DNA from: Andrena cerasifolii
Taxonomy: Eukaryota > Arthropoda > Insecta > Hymenoptera > Andrenidae
Length of the DNA: 64,000 nt
Assembly: GCF_050908995.1 (NCBI RefSeq)
Contig: NC_135123.1
Location: 17,484,001-17,548,000, forward strand
Direction: 5' to 3'
Position numbers and translations under genes: made by a program. Below, piece after piece: positions 47,327 to 59,063 of the stretch; the first letter of the stretch is position 1, and every line of letters begins with the position of its first letter. The notes under the pieces are model-generated. The model was not told the DNA's origin. It saw only the letters and a program-made list of their open reading frames with translations, and made no database searches.

Positions 47327-49988
47327 ACTGGCGTCTGTCAAAGTTCGGCGGTGACCTCGAGGAAACACATGAAACCAACGCATAACGCGTCTACACAAAA
47401 TAAAAGTAGCAAAAATCAGACGATTCTCCTCTTGCCTCGCGTAGATGAATGCTAATGGGAGAGGCTGTTTCGATCACACATCTTATAAACGCATTCGCGA
47501 CGTCTCTTCGAATTTCGAAACGACCGACCAGCACAAAACCGCGAAAACAAGCGTATTATGCCGAGCAACTAACAGCAACTAACTGCAACTAACGCTCCGC
47601 GCTACAAGCGACGCACAGCGCGGCGGCGATACGAGTAATCACAGAGTAGAGTCTACGCCGTAGACCTTAGGCATCGACTATGATTCAACTCCCCGGCGTT
47701 CGGCTGCCCTCGGCTCCTCCCGGCACGCCTTCGGTCTCACGAACGATACACCAATTTACCGGGGACCCGAAACTTATATCCCAACTTCGATGTCGTCAAC
47801 GATCATCACTTCAGCGATATTGGGCATGAATCGACTTGTTTCTTTAACCACCGAAGTTTAAGTTAACCGGTAACAAACCGATTGACGCTACGCTAGTTAA
47901 TCGCGAACGATAATTGCTATAATCATTCGAATTTCATGGTCCAGTGTACAATGTACACAGAATTAATACGTCCGATTCGGAATTCGTACGATTACATGTT
48001 ATCGGATCCACGCCTGAGTCATTGTTAGCGTTACGTTACGCAGGTGTCCGCGTAAACCGAGCAAGATTAGCTTTGGCCGTGAAATCGGCAAATATAAACA
48101 CATTACTACTTACACAATGAGTTTCGGTTCTTCCTATTTGTCGATTAACAAGTGGAAAGCAATCACTGCTATTCGTGAATCGTAATATACTACGGCCGTA
48201 CTTTGGCCGTTCATACCAGTCGTCGATGCGTGTACTTATGTAGTCCGAATATTAACAGTCACTTGTAATTGGAATACAAATTCCTATATACTTACGTAAT
48301 TCATAAACAGCCGTTTTTCGATCGAACCGATGTCGAGCACGATGGCTATAGAATTTGTTACCCTAAAGGATCGATTTATAATATATTACCACCTCGATGC
48401 ATTACGATTCGAATGTATTCAAATGTATTCCAGCCTTGGGGGCAAAGTCTTCTGGTCTTTATCGGGGATCTATTCATCGCGGCGGGGTAAAAATAATCAA
48501 GTAGTAACGATTGTACCGTGCAGGATGCGTCATTTCTCATGATTCGAAACGCATCCTTCCTTATCGCGCCCCGTTGTTCATTAATTCTTCACCTAATGAC
48601 CTAATGGATATACGCTGGTCGATGCAGGTGGCGCGACAAACAAAAAGATTAAATTCCAAGAGGAAAACCTATTGAGTCCGCCCGGTAGAAACTTAAGATA
48701 TATAATTTCCGAGATTAACGAGTCGCGTCATGTACCTCACGATCTGGGTCACGGTCGGCTAGTGGAATAGCCGATGCATCGGCTAGCGAGTGTCGAAATA
48801 AAATTTTCGCGGCATTCGAATCAATTCGCTTTCTGTACCCCGTTACTGAAACGTAAAGCAGAAAGAGTAGTGAGAAAGCAAATGCAAGATGGCGTTGCTT
48901 AGATCGCCAGGGAAAAGTTCTAGAGCCAGTGTAGTGAGACCGTATGTACGGCGTATGTGCGTACGCCAAAATGCTAAAATTCAGTCCCACGGTTACCACT
49001 CAAGTTTTAATGTAAACGCGTTCAATGTCCGCGTCAAAAATAGAAAGCTTTCGGGGAACGTTGGAGATCTGAGAGGATCGCACGACGATCCAAAGATTCG
49101 CGGTAGAATCCGCTCGATACCGTTGCATACGTCGAGCAAAACGGCAGCCCGATGTCTCGACGTAAGAGCAGCGCTCAAATAAACGTTAATTTGGTGAATA
49201 TAAGTAGGTGTTGCGGTTCGCTCGTTCGCGTCTAGCCTCCACGTAACGCATCGTGCTGCTCGTGAAAGGTAGCACTTATAGTCTTCCTGTTTTTCTTTCT
49301 CGTGTTTCCGCGAGATTTCGTAAGGCACGATTCTTCGCGCAACTAGAAACGATAATAATTTTATTATCCACTATGATTAAAAGGGACACGTAAGCGTGAT
49401 TCAGTGAATATCTTTAGCCACTCGTACTTGTGCTGGAAATTGCTGACTTTGGGAGCGATTAAGTCACTTTTTAGGTCGAAGGTCTAGGAAAAACGAGTAA
49501 ATGAACGGTGGATCGCACTACGTACGAATAACACGATCGATTCATTATCGATCAGCATGATTTCAGAAACAAATAAGGAAATCGTTTAAAACGATTGGTC
49601 GGACATCTAGCAGCTGCGCGTGGAATTACTACGTATCTAAACATATCGCTAGTGATTTTCGATAAATTAAGTGTCAAAGGCGGCTACGTTCTAGATAGCT
49701 AAGAACTTGATTCGCCGTGCCTTTTCGTTGATCACCCGGCGGCGATAAACGTTTATTTGGAGTACTAATCGCATCAATGAGATTCTATTCCTTTTCTTCA
49801 CGCTGTTTGCGGCGTAGTTTCGTAAGTATTCTCTTCTTGCACGAATACAACGGAATACGTCACATCGCCATTTGCTTTCCTCTGCCCACACCGGATGGCG
49901 ACACTTTCGCGGATATCCGTTCGTTTATTTTCAAAAATTCTGGTGGCAAAACCGAACCATGTAACATTAAATACAACATTTCACAGTT
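47327..49988. other. NPC1 / NUDT8 divergent upstream region
   Basis: No coding exon is supported. A CAAGATGGCG word at about 48888, resembling a YY1-type site, is a possible promoter mark for a short transcript or for the Nudix gene's 5' UTR. Nothing else is recognised. Confidence 0.45.
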
Positions 49989-50804
49989 ATGTTTTATCAG
50001 CCGTTTTTTGTTGGCAATCTGCGAAAACGACTGTCGGGCGCTCGTTTCGAATGTCACCGTAATGTCGCGTTAAAACGGTGCTTTTTCTTCACGATAAAGT
50101 CGGTGGAATCGCAGCGGGGCCTCAGCGCGGCCACTCTCCAGCATCTGAAGCCGGAAGTGGTGCTGAGCGAAGGCAACCGGAAGTCCTTTATCGAGAAGTT
50201 TAAACCACGACAAATTGAGAAGGTCTCGGACGAGAAAGTGAGCCGAGCCGCAGTTTTGGTGCCATTATGCAAACACGAAGGCGAGTTGGGCTTCCTTTAT
50301 ACTCTAAGGTCCACGAGGATGTCGACGAACCGAGGGCAAGTATCTTTTCCTGGCGGTATGTACGACAAGGAGGATTGTCACCTCGAAGAGACTGCGCTAC
50401 GCGAGACGTGGGAGGAACTTAAGATTCCTAGAGAGAAGGTGGACGTATGGACGTGTGGTAGTATAATCCATAAGAAGGACTTGAAGGTGATGCCTGTTTT
50501 CGGCTACATAGGCGAGGTCGATCCAAACAAGCTTAATATCAACAGAGACGAAGTGGAGGAAGCGTTCTTTCTCAGCCTCAAGAATTTGTGTGACCCTTCT
50601 TTGTTTCGATTCACCCAATTCCGTGACAATTACATTCTGCCAGTGTATCTGGGTGGGAAACATCGTGTCTGGGGTTTCACTGCCGCTATAACGCACAGGG
50701 TTCTGAACATTCTTGTACCTAATGCCTACAAGCACAAGCTTGTCTATGTACAACCAGTTCTGCCACAGATAAAAAAATTAGAGAAGAATATTCCACCTTC
50801 CTGA
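49989..50804 (+). CDS. NUDT8: NUDT8-type Nudix hydrolase, predicted CoA diphosphatase
   Basis: This family cleaves the diphosphate bond of coenzyme A and its derivatives in mitochondria (NUDT8) or peroxisomes (NUDT7). One exon encodes 271 residues. The N-terminal 45 residues are rich in Arg and hydrophobic residues and poor in acidic ones, fitting a mitochondrial presequence. The UPF0035/Nudix signature reads SFPGG (119-123), then D and ETALRETWEEL (134-144), with the catalytic REXXEE intact. The C-terminal GGKHRVWGFTAAITHRVLN is characteristic of NUDT7/8. No SKL peroxisomal signal ends the protein (it ends NIPPS), which favours the mitochondrial NUDT8 type. The ATG is the first in frame after upstream stops. 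No intron is seen, in contrast to its neighbours. Confidence 0.88.
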   Translation: MFYQPFFVGNLRKRLSGARFECHRNVALKRCFFFTIKSVESQRGLSAATLQHLKPEVVLSEGNRKSFIEKFKPRQIEKVSDEKVSRAAVLVPLCKHEGELGFLYTLRSTRMSTNRGQVSFPGGMYDKEDCHLEETALRETWEELKIPREKVDVWTCGSIIHKKDLKVMPVFGYIGEVDPNKLNINRDEVEEAFFLSLKNLCDPSLFRFTQFRDNYILPVYLGGKHRVWGFTAAITHRVLNILVPNAYKHKLVYVQPVLPQIKKLEKNIPPS

Positions 50805-52755
50805 GATTGTATCTGAATCTGTACTTTGTTCTCCATTCGCTTGTGTGTATACGCTGTAATCGATAATATAGAGATATGAAGGAATCGTACACCCTTTTTT
50901 TCTACGAATAGATGACAACACCTGTAATTGAATCTGTGATTTAACTCGTTAACTAGCGCTATGCCCGAGACAGGATTACAAACAAATTCGTATATTTTTG
51001 CATTATTGGTCAACTGCCAACAATTAACAAAACGCTAATTACTAAAATTAATTCCTGTACCTTTGTGGTTGCATGTTAAAGTACATACATGTATAGTCTC
51101 TTAACTACTACCTGCCTATGTTAAGTTACAGCAAGTGTGATGTCATTAATAACTACTTGTAACGTTTAATGAATTATGGACTTACTACTACTAATTTATG
51201 TATCTATATAATTCGACCTTGAAATACAGACCCTTGACTACTTTCTTACATAGCGCCTGCAATTATTTACATTATAATTAAGTAGTCATTAAGAATTACA
51301 GCGAACATGATACCCACTTTAGGAAGTATTCACATAATTAAAAAGAGACGGCATTTTTAATAATAATTTATACAGTTTTGCAGTACCATTTTCAAACATA
51401 CACCCCTGAGATCGATCTTACACGGAATTTGCAGTGATTTTCATTATAATTAATTACCTATTAATAAGTTTCCGCGACAAAACACTTCACCGAGGAAGAA
51501 GGTTATGCTCTCTTTATTTCATTGTTTATTTATAATAAATAAGCCGAGGTCATTTACAGAGATTCAACGGCGATTGCGCAATCATTTTTAACAACAAAAT
51601 TGTTCATTTATTGCTCGAAAAAGCGTTTTAAAAAATTGTTCTGTTCATGAACACACAAATGCTAGCGGCCCGCAGCGGCGAAAGCAGGGTTTGCAGATGG
51701 TTTTAACGTGGAGCTGCCAGATCGCATAGGTAAAGTAGCCCAAAAGCGCCAAAATTAATATATCTTGAATGAAAAGGATGTTTAAGTATTTTCTTAATAT
51801 TTTCTGGAACTGTTTTTTTTATTTCTTTTAGATACAACAAATTAACTTTATTTTAACAAAAACGAATTTAAATAAAACTGATGTGAAAATTAAAATTAAC
51901 GTTTTAACACAACAATGATAATCTATTTTATAAAATTTTTTAATGCCATTTGGGTAGCCCAAATATAGAAATTTCGGCCAAAGCAACCCCGGTCGATACC
52001 CTGCTGGAACAGCCAGTTAGAACCGCGTTGAATTTTGATCTGGATCTATCTGGTTCAATGCGGTACTACCTGGATTTTCAAGCAGTGATTTGTGCCAGTT
52101 CAAAAACGAATCCGGTTCAATGCGGATATCCAGATCGATGGATGAAACAGGATTTGCATGTGCGAAATTTATCAATTTCTATCAGGAATTGCCATTTGTA
52201 TAAACCCGGAAGTTTCGTATCTGAAATTGCGGATCAAAAAACTTACGGATTCAATCTGGAAATGCCACAAGCTCTTTCGAGTCCGTCGCGATCCGGATTG
52301 GCAGAGCAAATAATTCACGGGATGCATACCGTCAAGATTTTTACATGCATATCCGGTTTGAAACCGATAGAAAATATTTCATCGGGTTCAATCTGGAATT
52401 TACGGGAAGAAAACCGCATCAATCCGGATTTAAAATTTTTTAATGCGGTTCTAACTGGCAGCTCCAGCAGGGTATTGTAGCCCAACCGCCAATTTCAATT
52501 TTTGAGCGCCAGTTGGTCTTGAAAAGTAACCTAAATGGCGGAATACGTGTCTCTGTCCTTTTCCAAACAGCATGCTCGCTCGCTCTAATCGCCACCTTGC
52601 ATTATGCACTCCTGCTACTAGGAGCTGCTGTGGACTGCGCATTCTGTTTTACCCCATCAGGTTTGCGTTTAAATAGATATTTATATTTACTCTTAGGATT
52701 TTCCAAATGGTGTAAATGGCAAACGCGTAACATAAAGCCAGAAAATTATGAAAAT
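50805..52755. other. NUDT8 3' flank and PPIL4 upstream region
   Basis: The region is AT-rich. No coding exon is supported outside the MITE at 51999-52472. The open frame at 51950-52480 runs across that element and is rejected as a gene. Confidence 0.55.
51999..52472. mobile_element. TA-flanked MITE upstream of PPIL4
   Basis: The ends CCCTGCTGGAACAGCCAGTT and AACTGGCAGCTCCAGCAGGG are inverted repeats with a TA on each outer side (51997-51998 and 52473-52474). The inverted arms continue with GAACCGC and CAATGCGG-like words. Inside, GGTTCAATCTGG-type words recur several times. TA flanks suggest a mariner-type origin. It ends about 280 bp before the PPIL4 start codon. Confidence 0.75.
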
Positions 52756-54564
52756 ATGGCGGTTGTAATAGAAACTACCATAGGTGACTTCACTGTCGAT
52801 TTATATACTGACGAACGAGCGCAAAGTAAGTGGAAAATGAATTTGGAGGTTAAAGTTTTTTGGCTTCATCACGACACGTACACTCGCGTAAGACTTGGAA
52901 GGTCGATGATCCTGTTAATGTAAATCCTGTGTTGCAGCGTGCCGGAACTTCCTCAAGCTATGCAAGCTCAAGTATTACAATTGGAATTTGTTCCATTCCG
53001 TTCAGAGCAACTTCATCGCTCAAACCGGAGATCCTACTGGCACTGGAAAAGGTGGAGAGAGCATCTACGGGATAGTGTTGGGCGAGAAAGCACGGTACTA
53101 CGAGGCGGAGCAGATGCCAAAGATAAAGCACGATAGAAGCGGTTTAATGTCTATGGTTAACTGCGGTAACAACATGCTCGGGTCTCAGTTCTTTGTGACG
53201 CTGGCCCCGGAGCTCCAATCATTGGACGGAGAGCACTGCGTGTTCGGCGAGATCACGGAAGGCTTGGAGATTATTCTAAAGTTGAACGAGACGATCTGCG
53301 ACGGAGATCACAGGCCGTACCAAGACATACGTATTTCTCATACCGTTATCTTGGAAGATCCTTTCGAGGATCCCAAAGGTTTCATTGTGCCTGATCAGAG
53401 CCCGCCGCCTACGAAAGAATGCCTCATGGTAAGTGTCTCTTGTGTCGCTAAGTTCCGAAGTTCCTTTATAAAGATAGACGAACGTGTTTATAGAGCGACA
53501 GAATTGGAGCAGACGAAGTAATAGATGATACGGCTGGCATGACAGCCGAGGAGATCATGGAGATGCAGAAAGAGAAGGAGGCAAAGGCAAGAGCCACGAT
53601 ACTGGAAATTGTGGGTGACATACCGGACGTGGAGATGGCTCCCCCTGAAAATGTTTTGTTCGTGTGCAAACTGAATCCTGTCACCAACGATGACGACCTT
53701 GAAATCATCTTCAGTCGATTTGGAAAAATTGTTGGGTATGCCTGAACTCTACGGTGGTACGAGTACGTAGTTCTTATGCCCTCCTACTATCGACCGAACC
53801 TTTCTTCTTTCAGATGCGAAGTGATCAGAGATCGACAAACAGGCGACTCTCTGCAATACGCGTTCATCGAGTTCGCGGATCGCAAGAGTTGCGAGGAGGC
53901 TTACTTTAAGATGGACAACGTGTTGATCGATGATCGTCGTATACACGTGGACTTCTCGCAGTCGGTGGCCAAAATGAGGTGGAGGGGTAAAGGTAAAGGG
54001 ATACAATACTTGGACGACAAGTACAACGATGGGGATCATGAAAAGTGGGGGAGAGTTGGCGCGAGAAGCAAAAGGATGAAGGAAACTAGGGACGAGACAA
54101 GAGATCGAAGAGAAAACGATAGGAGACACAGGGACGAAGTACTGGAGCACAGAAAACACGATCGCAGGAAAGAGAGCAGTAAGGACAATTCGGAGTACCC
54201 CGGTAACGGGGGAAGATACCCTGAGAAGGAGAAATTTAAGGACAGAAAGTACTGCGAGAGTTCGCGCGAAAGACTCGAGCCCGAAGCCTGGCGAAAAAAG
54301 GAAAGGAGACGAAGAAGCAGGGATAGGAGTAGAAGCGAGAGTAGAGACAGAAGTAGGGATAAGAATCGAGGTAAAAAGGAGAGCCATAGGGAACACGCGC
54401 ATGGTAAAAAGAGAAGGGAGAGAGATAGCTCTAGTTCCGACGACGGTAGCCCGAAACGCGGAGGGCTCGAGGAAAGGCACTCGAATCACAAGAAGAAACG
54501 GAACAGGGATCGGTCAATGGAGAGGCACTCGAAATCCGAGAAACATAAGCAGAGGAGGAAGTAA
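52756..54564 (+). CDS. PPIL4: Peptidyl-prolyl isomerase-like 4 (cyclophilin plus RRM)
   Basis: PPIL4 is a nuclear cyclophilin associated with spliceosomes. The exons are 52756-52825, 52938-53428, 53494-53735 and 53814-54564, giving about 517 residues. Residues 1 to about 160 form the cyclophilin domain (MAVVIETTIGDFTVDLYTDE, FIAQTGDPTGTGKGGESIYG, GSQFFVTLAPELQSLDGEHC). A linker with a helix-rich MTAEEIMEMQKEKEAKA segment follows. The RRM has RNP2 LFVCKL (242-247) and RNP1 LQYAFIEF (281-288). The C-terminal tail is highly charged, with RS/RD/KE repeats like those of splicing factors. Domain order and length match animal PPIL4. AATAAAG at about 54686 is a likely polyadenylation signal. Confidence 0.94.
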
Positions 54565-56784
54565 TGTAAATATGTACGATTCTTCGAACGCGCCATCATT
54601 CTCACCGCGACTATATTTTGTACAGTAATCGATGGAGCGATCGATCAATCACTTTTTAGCGTATACGCTTAACTTTTGTTAAACGAATAAAGCTATTACT
54701 TAATTTACGCCGTTATTGATTATTTGTACTCTGTTCAGCTCGTCGACGAATTAAAGCTAATAGTACCGACGGAGAGTACGTGTTCCGTCTGAATGGATCA
54801 AGTTTCCTGCGGAACGCGAGCTTGCAGATTGCGGGAGCTGTCGACAGAGATGAGAGATGTCGCGACGCATTCCACTCGGAATAGTTATGACGTTCGTGAA
54901 GTTTGAATTGTGCTCTTATCTGCTTGCTGGTTTTTTGCGCCGCGGCTGAACGCGAACCAAGGACGCCAGAAGTAACTGCAATCGCTGGTAAGAATTGCGT
55001 GGCGAAAGGAATTCTCCGTGCGGTTTAAATAGCAATTTGAGGTTATGTCGGTGGTGCGTTGCGCTAAGCTCAATCACGGTTTTCACGCGTCGAAATTAAA
55101 GAATCTGACTTTATATCAGAGTAGATGTGCCGTGATTTATGATCCACGAAGCGGAGCTGTGTAATTATTATGGTAACACCTTGTTTGCGGTTGTTGAGTC
55201 ACGTGACCAAGCTCGTGTACGTCCGCGCAGCCTGGCGCGCACATCGTTCGTCGATTTGAATCGCGAGAACTGCTCGTTTCGTAAAAGCACTTCTATCGCT
55301 TAATAACCGCGGCTGTCTGCGCTTTTATCTATTACAACTTACTGCAGAGATTCTTTGATCGATGTTGTTGACTGTTTGCACATTTCGAAGAGATTGGGGA
55401 AAGAGAGCCGCCCGCTAACGTCACGAATTCGGAGACTGCGCTTTCCATGTCGTTTATTTCTAGAGATCTCGTGACTCTGTTGACAGAATTATAGGTATAT
55501 ATTGTACGCATGGTTACACGCTATATATCGTTGGTACGATCGCGTTACATTGTCATTACGAATTGTCGCGACGCGAACGTATGTTTCGCTGAGCTTGCAA
55601 GGTCCACGGTTAGCACGTTGGGTACAGCAACCGGTCCGTTCTCCGAGAAATGAGCTAGCTACGATAGGGTGTATAGTGCACGCAGAATGTATTTAAATAA
55701 TAAACAGCGTACGTAAAGTGTCCGTAGAAAACAATACCGATAGTATCCACTTCGAACGGGGTAGCTTACAAAATATAATTACTGTGTTCGGGGCGTCGAT
55801 GTGCGATTGCAGGATCGAGGGACGACGAGGGGTAAATGAAATTGGCGGGGCTAAATAAATAAAGAGGGGGCACATAAAAAGACTACATAGGACGCGTTAC
55901 GTTTCCTCTTACGAAACGATCATTAAATAATTTATCGAAGGGTGCAGGCGGCCTCTCTTTGCCTATCTCTGGTCTCGTATCGCCGAGGGAGGCTGTCTGG
56001 CTACAGAAGATGCTCGCTTTCGGTCGATCCACTCACATCGACAGCTCCTCTTACGTTTCCTACTCTTTCCGGTACCTCGCGCAGAGGTCAGAAAACGCTA
56101 AGACGCATGCAATTGGGAAAACGATCGAAAGTAACGTAATCAACGAATAGCGAATTTAACCGTCTATTCTTGCCAGTAAATTATATTTTAATTCGTTACA
56201 CGAAGGAAAGGCGTTCCGTGAAAAATCGTCTCGCTAAAAGGGCCGTCCATTTTCTTCCCCTTTCGCAATGGAGTAACTCCTGTTGCGTTCCATTTAATTT
56301 CTATCTGGTTATCTTTTCGTTCCGTTTCGAAGATAGTATCGAGAATATAGGAGCCTCGGCCCTTGCACCCTTCTCACTTAAATCTAACGAATAAATACCT
56401 GTTCGCCATTATCGATTTCGCATCGATGGCACGTCGAGGACACTCCACTCTCCAAAAACCTGACCATCTCCTTTTCCTCCTCAACTTTTCTTAGGGAACG
56501 AATTGCCTTCTCGCCCGTCAACGGGTTCTTTAACTGTTTCGGAGAGCTTCGCGAGTAGTCCGGGGTACTGATCGGAGAAAGTCGACAACAGAATAATGGC
56601 TCGCGTGTGATCGTCGAGGTTGTTCTATTGAATGTATCGCATCTATCGCTTCCCCGCCTATTCGAAGGGGACGAGGCGATTGTTCGGCCGCGAATGCAGT
56701 GTCCTCGACCACTCGATGAAATTCTATCTGGTATATGGGAAAATACTAAACGCGAAACACGCGCGCGGCCGCGAGCGCGTTTTC

Positions 56785-56790
<6 letters not shown>

Positions 56791-56819
<29 letters not shown>

Positions 56820-56840
56820 GATCTCTCTCATTCTCTCTTT
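56791..56840. repeat. (CT)n microsatellite
   Basis: About ten uninterrupted TC units are followed by imperfect TCTC runs. It is a simple-sequence repeat. Confidence 0.9.
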
Positions 56841-57352
56841 CTCACTTGCTTTCTCTCGTCGTTCCGTTGCCGATATTCCTTGGATCTTGGGTGATCTGGA
56901 CTGATCCGATCCAGTTGGAACGCGAAAGTTTGCAATTGAAATTTCAAATCTGCACGAAGTGTTTCGATTCGATAAGTATTAGGTCGCGCGAGTTACTTTC
57001 TTCGGATTCGCTGGAGATTTTGTTTCCACCCTCCTTATGCCTCGTGAGTCTCCTTTGAGGGATAAACTTCGGTGTTCGCATAGATGTCCTCCACTTGAAT
57101 TTGGGAAAGATCCTGAATCCTTGAATGCCCTTTAGAGCGATCCAAGCCGGCGTGGGCGTTTCAGCTAACAGAGTTGGAAGCTCGCGAGCAAGAGATTACG
57201 AAGAGAGGCGTTTCCGACCGATTCCAGGCTCGTAGTCCCATTCCCAGGTCCTCCTGGACTCTGTTCTCATATGTTCCTATCTGTTCCTATCTATTCCGGC
57301 AACGCGCGCGGATTTCGCTTGGTTTTTACGAGGCAAAGGGTGCACCGCGCAA

Positions 57353-57694
57353 GGGGTCATCCTTAAATTACCTAAGGCTTTTTTTGGGGGCGGGGGGGGG
57401 GGGGGTGAGGGGAGTCAGGTAGCGCCTTACGTAATATATTTTAACCTAATTTTGAATAAATACAAATTCTGTCGTTACTGTTCCGGAAAAGTAGTTTTAG
57501 TTTAAATTTCCCGAAACCGAGTTCTGTGAATTATATAAACCTTTAAAAGAATTTTAGTAACTGAAAAAATTAAGTGTAAAAAATATTACGTAATGAGGGG
57601 GATGGAATATGAAATCTTACGAATTCTTATACCGGGGGAGGGAGGGGGGTAGGAATTCGCCAAAATCACCCTTACGTAATTTAAGGACGGCCCC
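57353..57694. mobile_element. MITE, GGGGCCATCCTT family (copy 2, opposite orientation)
   Basis: The ends are GGGGTCATCCTTAAATTAC and TACGTAATTTAAGGACGGCCCC. The reverse complement aligns along its length with 9870-10218, including AAGAATTCGTAAGATTT and TTACGTAATATTTTTTACA. A long G run follows the left end. No target duplication is convincing. Confidence 0.75.
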
Positions 57695-58601
57695 CAAGAG
57701 GCTCGACCATTCTCGCCGTGGCCGGCGTCCGCGAGCGATTTCTTTAATCGTTTACTTGTGTAACTGCCGTTTGCGACCCATGTTGCAGATCTTGATGTGG
57801 CACAGGGTCGCATCTGTTGGACAAAAGTCAAAGAATCAACAGTAATCGAAGCGCTTCGCAATTAGGGGGGGAGGGGGGTGGTTTTGCAGGACTGTCGGGC
57901 GCGCGAATTCGTTTGGCGCCGAGATTGATGAGAGCGCTGCGATTCCGAGGATCGATCGCGCCGCGCCGCCTTGTTTTCCAGCGAAGTGAATCGTCGCCGA
58001 TCCTGACGTCACGCGAATCAAAAGTCAATTGGCGTAATCGATTGGTTTACCATCTTCTCACGCGCGTTTCTCGGCCGCTCGGCGAATTCCTGGTCGAAAC
58101 AATGTTGCGCCTTGATCGATTTCATATCTTCGTCGTTTATAGAATCGCGTTACGGCTCGAGTAGCATAATTGCTCGATTGACGCGGAGGTGAGCTGGTTC
58201 ATCTATATTCTATATCTATCCGAGGACGGAGGTTATCTCTGCACCGGATGTGCTAGGATTTGGAGGAGCGCGTTCACACGCGAATCACGTCCACCCCCGA
58301 GTATTCCGTACTTATACCTAATCGCGGAGGAAGAAACGCGGCAGATCGAGCGGATAGTTGGAAAAGTTGGCGGGACGAGCGCAGACTCGAGGACGAGGAG
58401 AGCTGGATCCGCTCGATCAGTGGTAGTTTTCCTCTGCGGAGTACGCGAACGTAGGCGAGATAATCCCGACGGGTTCGGGAATGATCGACGCGCGATGGCT
58501 ACTATGTAAGTAGTTACGTGTCCGTACGGTGGCTCGATTCGATCGTCGATTGGCCGCGAATCAGAGGCTCGGGGTGGAGTAGAGAGGCGAGAGACACTCA
58601 C

Positions 58602-59063
58602 AGCTTATCGGATTGCGCTTTCCAGAACGCTTCGCTTGACTGACGATCGCGTTCGGCGTTGGAAGCTCCTCGGCGGAGTAGTCGACGGACGGAAGCCTCG
58701 CTTTGTCCTTCGCCCTGGCTTCCAGCATCGACTGGATCACCATCTCCTCGTCGTCCAGCACCTTTTGCCGCTCGGCCATGTCCTTTTGCTCCTCGTACAC
58801 CTGCTTCAGCTTGTTGAGCAGTATCTGCGAGAAGCAAACGGCTGTTAATCGAGGGAAGCTGCGCGCGGTGCTGGGACGAATCTCTAGAGACGATAGATAC
58901 TCACGAAGTTCTCCGCGTTCTTGATGAAGCTGTCGCTGTAGAGCCGCTCCGACGGAATCGGCTCTGGCTCCCCGACGACGACCACGTTGTCGCTGAAGAG
59001 GCCGGCCAACAACAGCGCCAGCAGACAGAAGCCCGTCGGTTTCAAGCAGCACCTTCCCGTCAT
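58602..59063 (-). CDS. Secreted peptide precursor, first two coding exons (unidentified)
   Basis: The exons are 59063-58905 and 58824-58602, phases 0 and 1; the 3' part is not found. The N-terminus MTGRCCLKPTGFCLLALLLA is a signal peptide, followed by an acidic stretch. A helical segment comes next (ILLNKLKQVYEEQKDMAERQ, LDDEEMVIQSMLEARAKDKA). The second exon ends with the dibasic pair run QAKRSGKRNPIS just before a strong GTGAGT donor. A signal peptide, an acidic helical spacer and KR/GKR sites fit a neuropeptide or peptide hormone precursor whose mature peptide starts near NPIS and continues in the next exon. I do not recognise the family. A 5' UTR acceptor lies just upstream (CGATTGCAG). 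Confidence 0.6.

Larger units (their letters stand above)
54565..58601. other. PPIL4 3' flank and intron or flank of the peptide gene
   Basis: I support no coding exon here, although the third exon of the minus-strand peptide gene should lie at lower coordinates, possibly in this stretch. It holds a (CT)n microsatellite and a MITE, listed separately. Confidence 0.5.

Noticed and set aside
51950..52480. 176-codon open frame starting MGSPNIEISAK
   Set aside because: It runs through a MITE with inverted ends and TA flanks, its composition follows the repeated words of the element, and it shows no family motif.
58602..58624. NPISC read as allatostatin C (which ends NPISCF)
   Set aside because: The first cysteine and the CYF part of that peptide are missing, and a strong splice donor cuts after NPIS.
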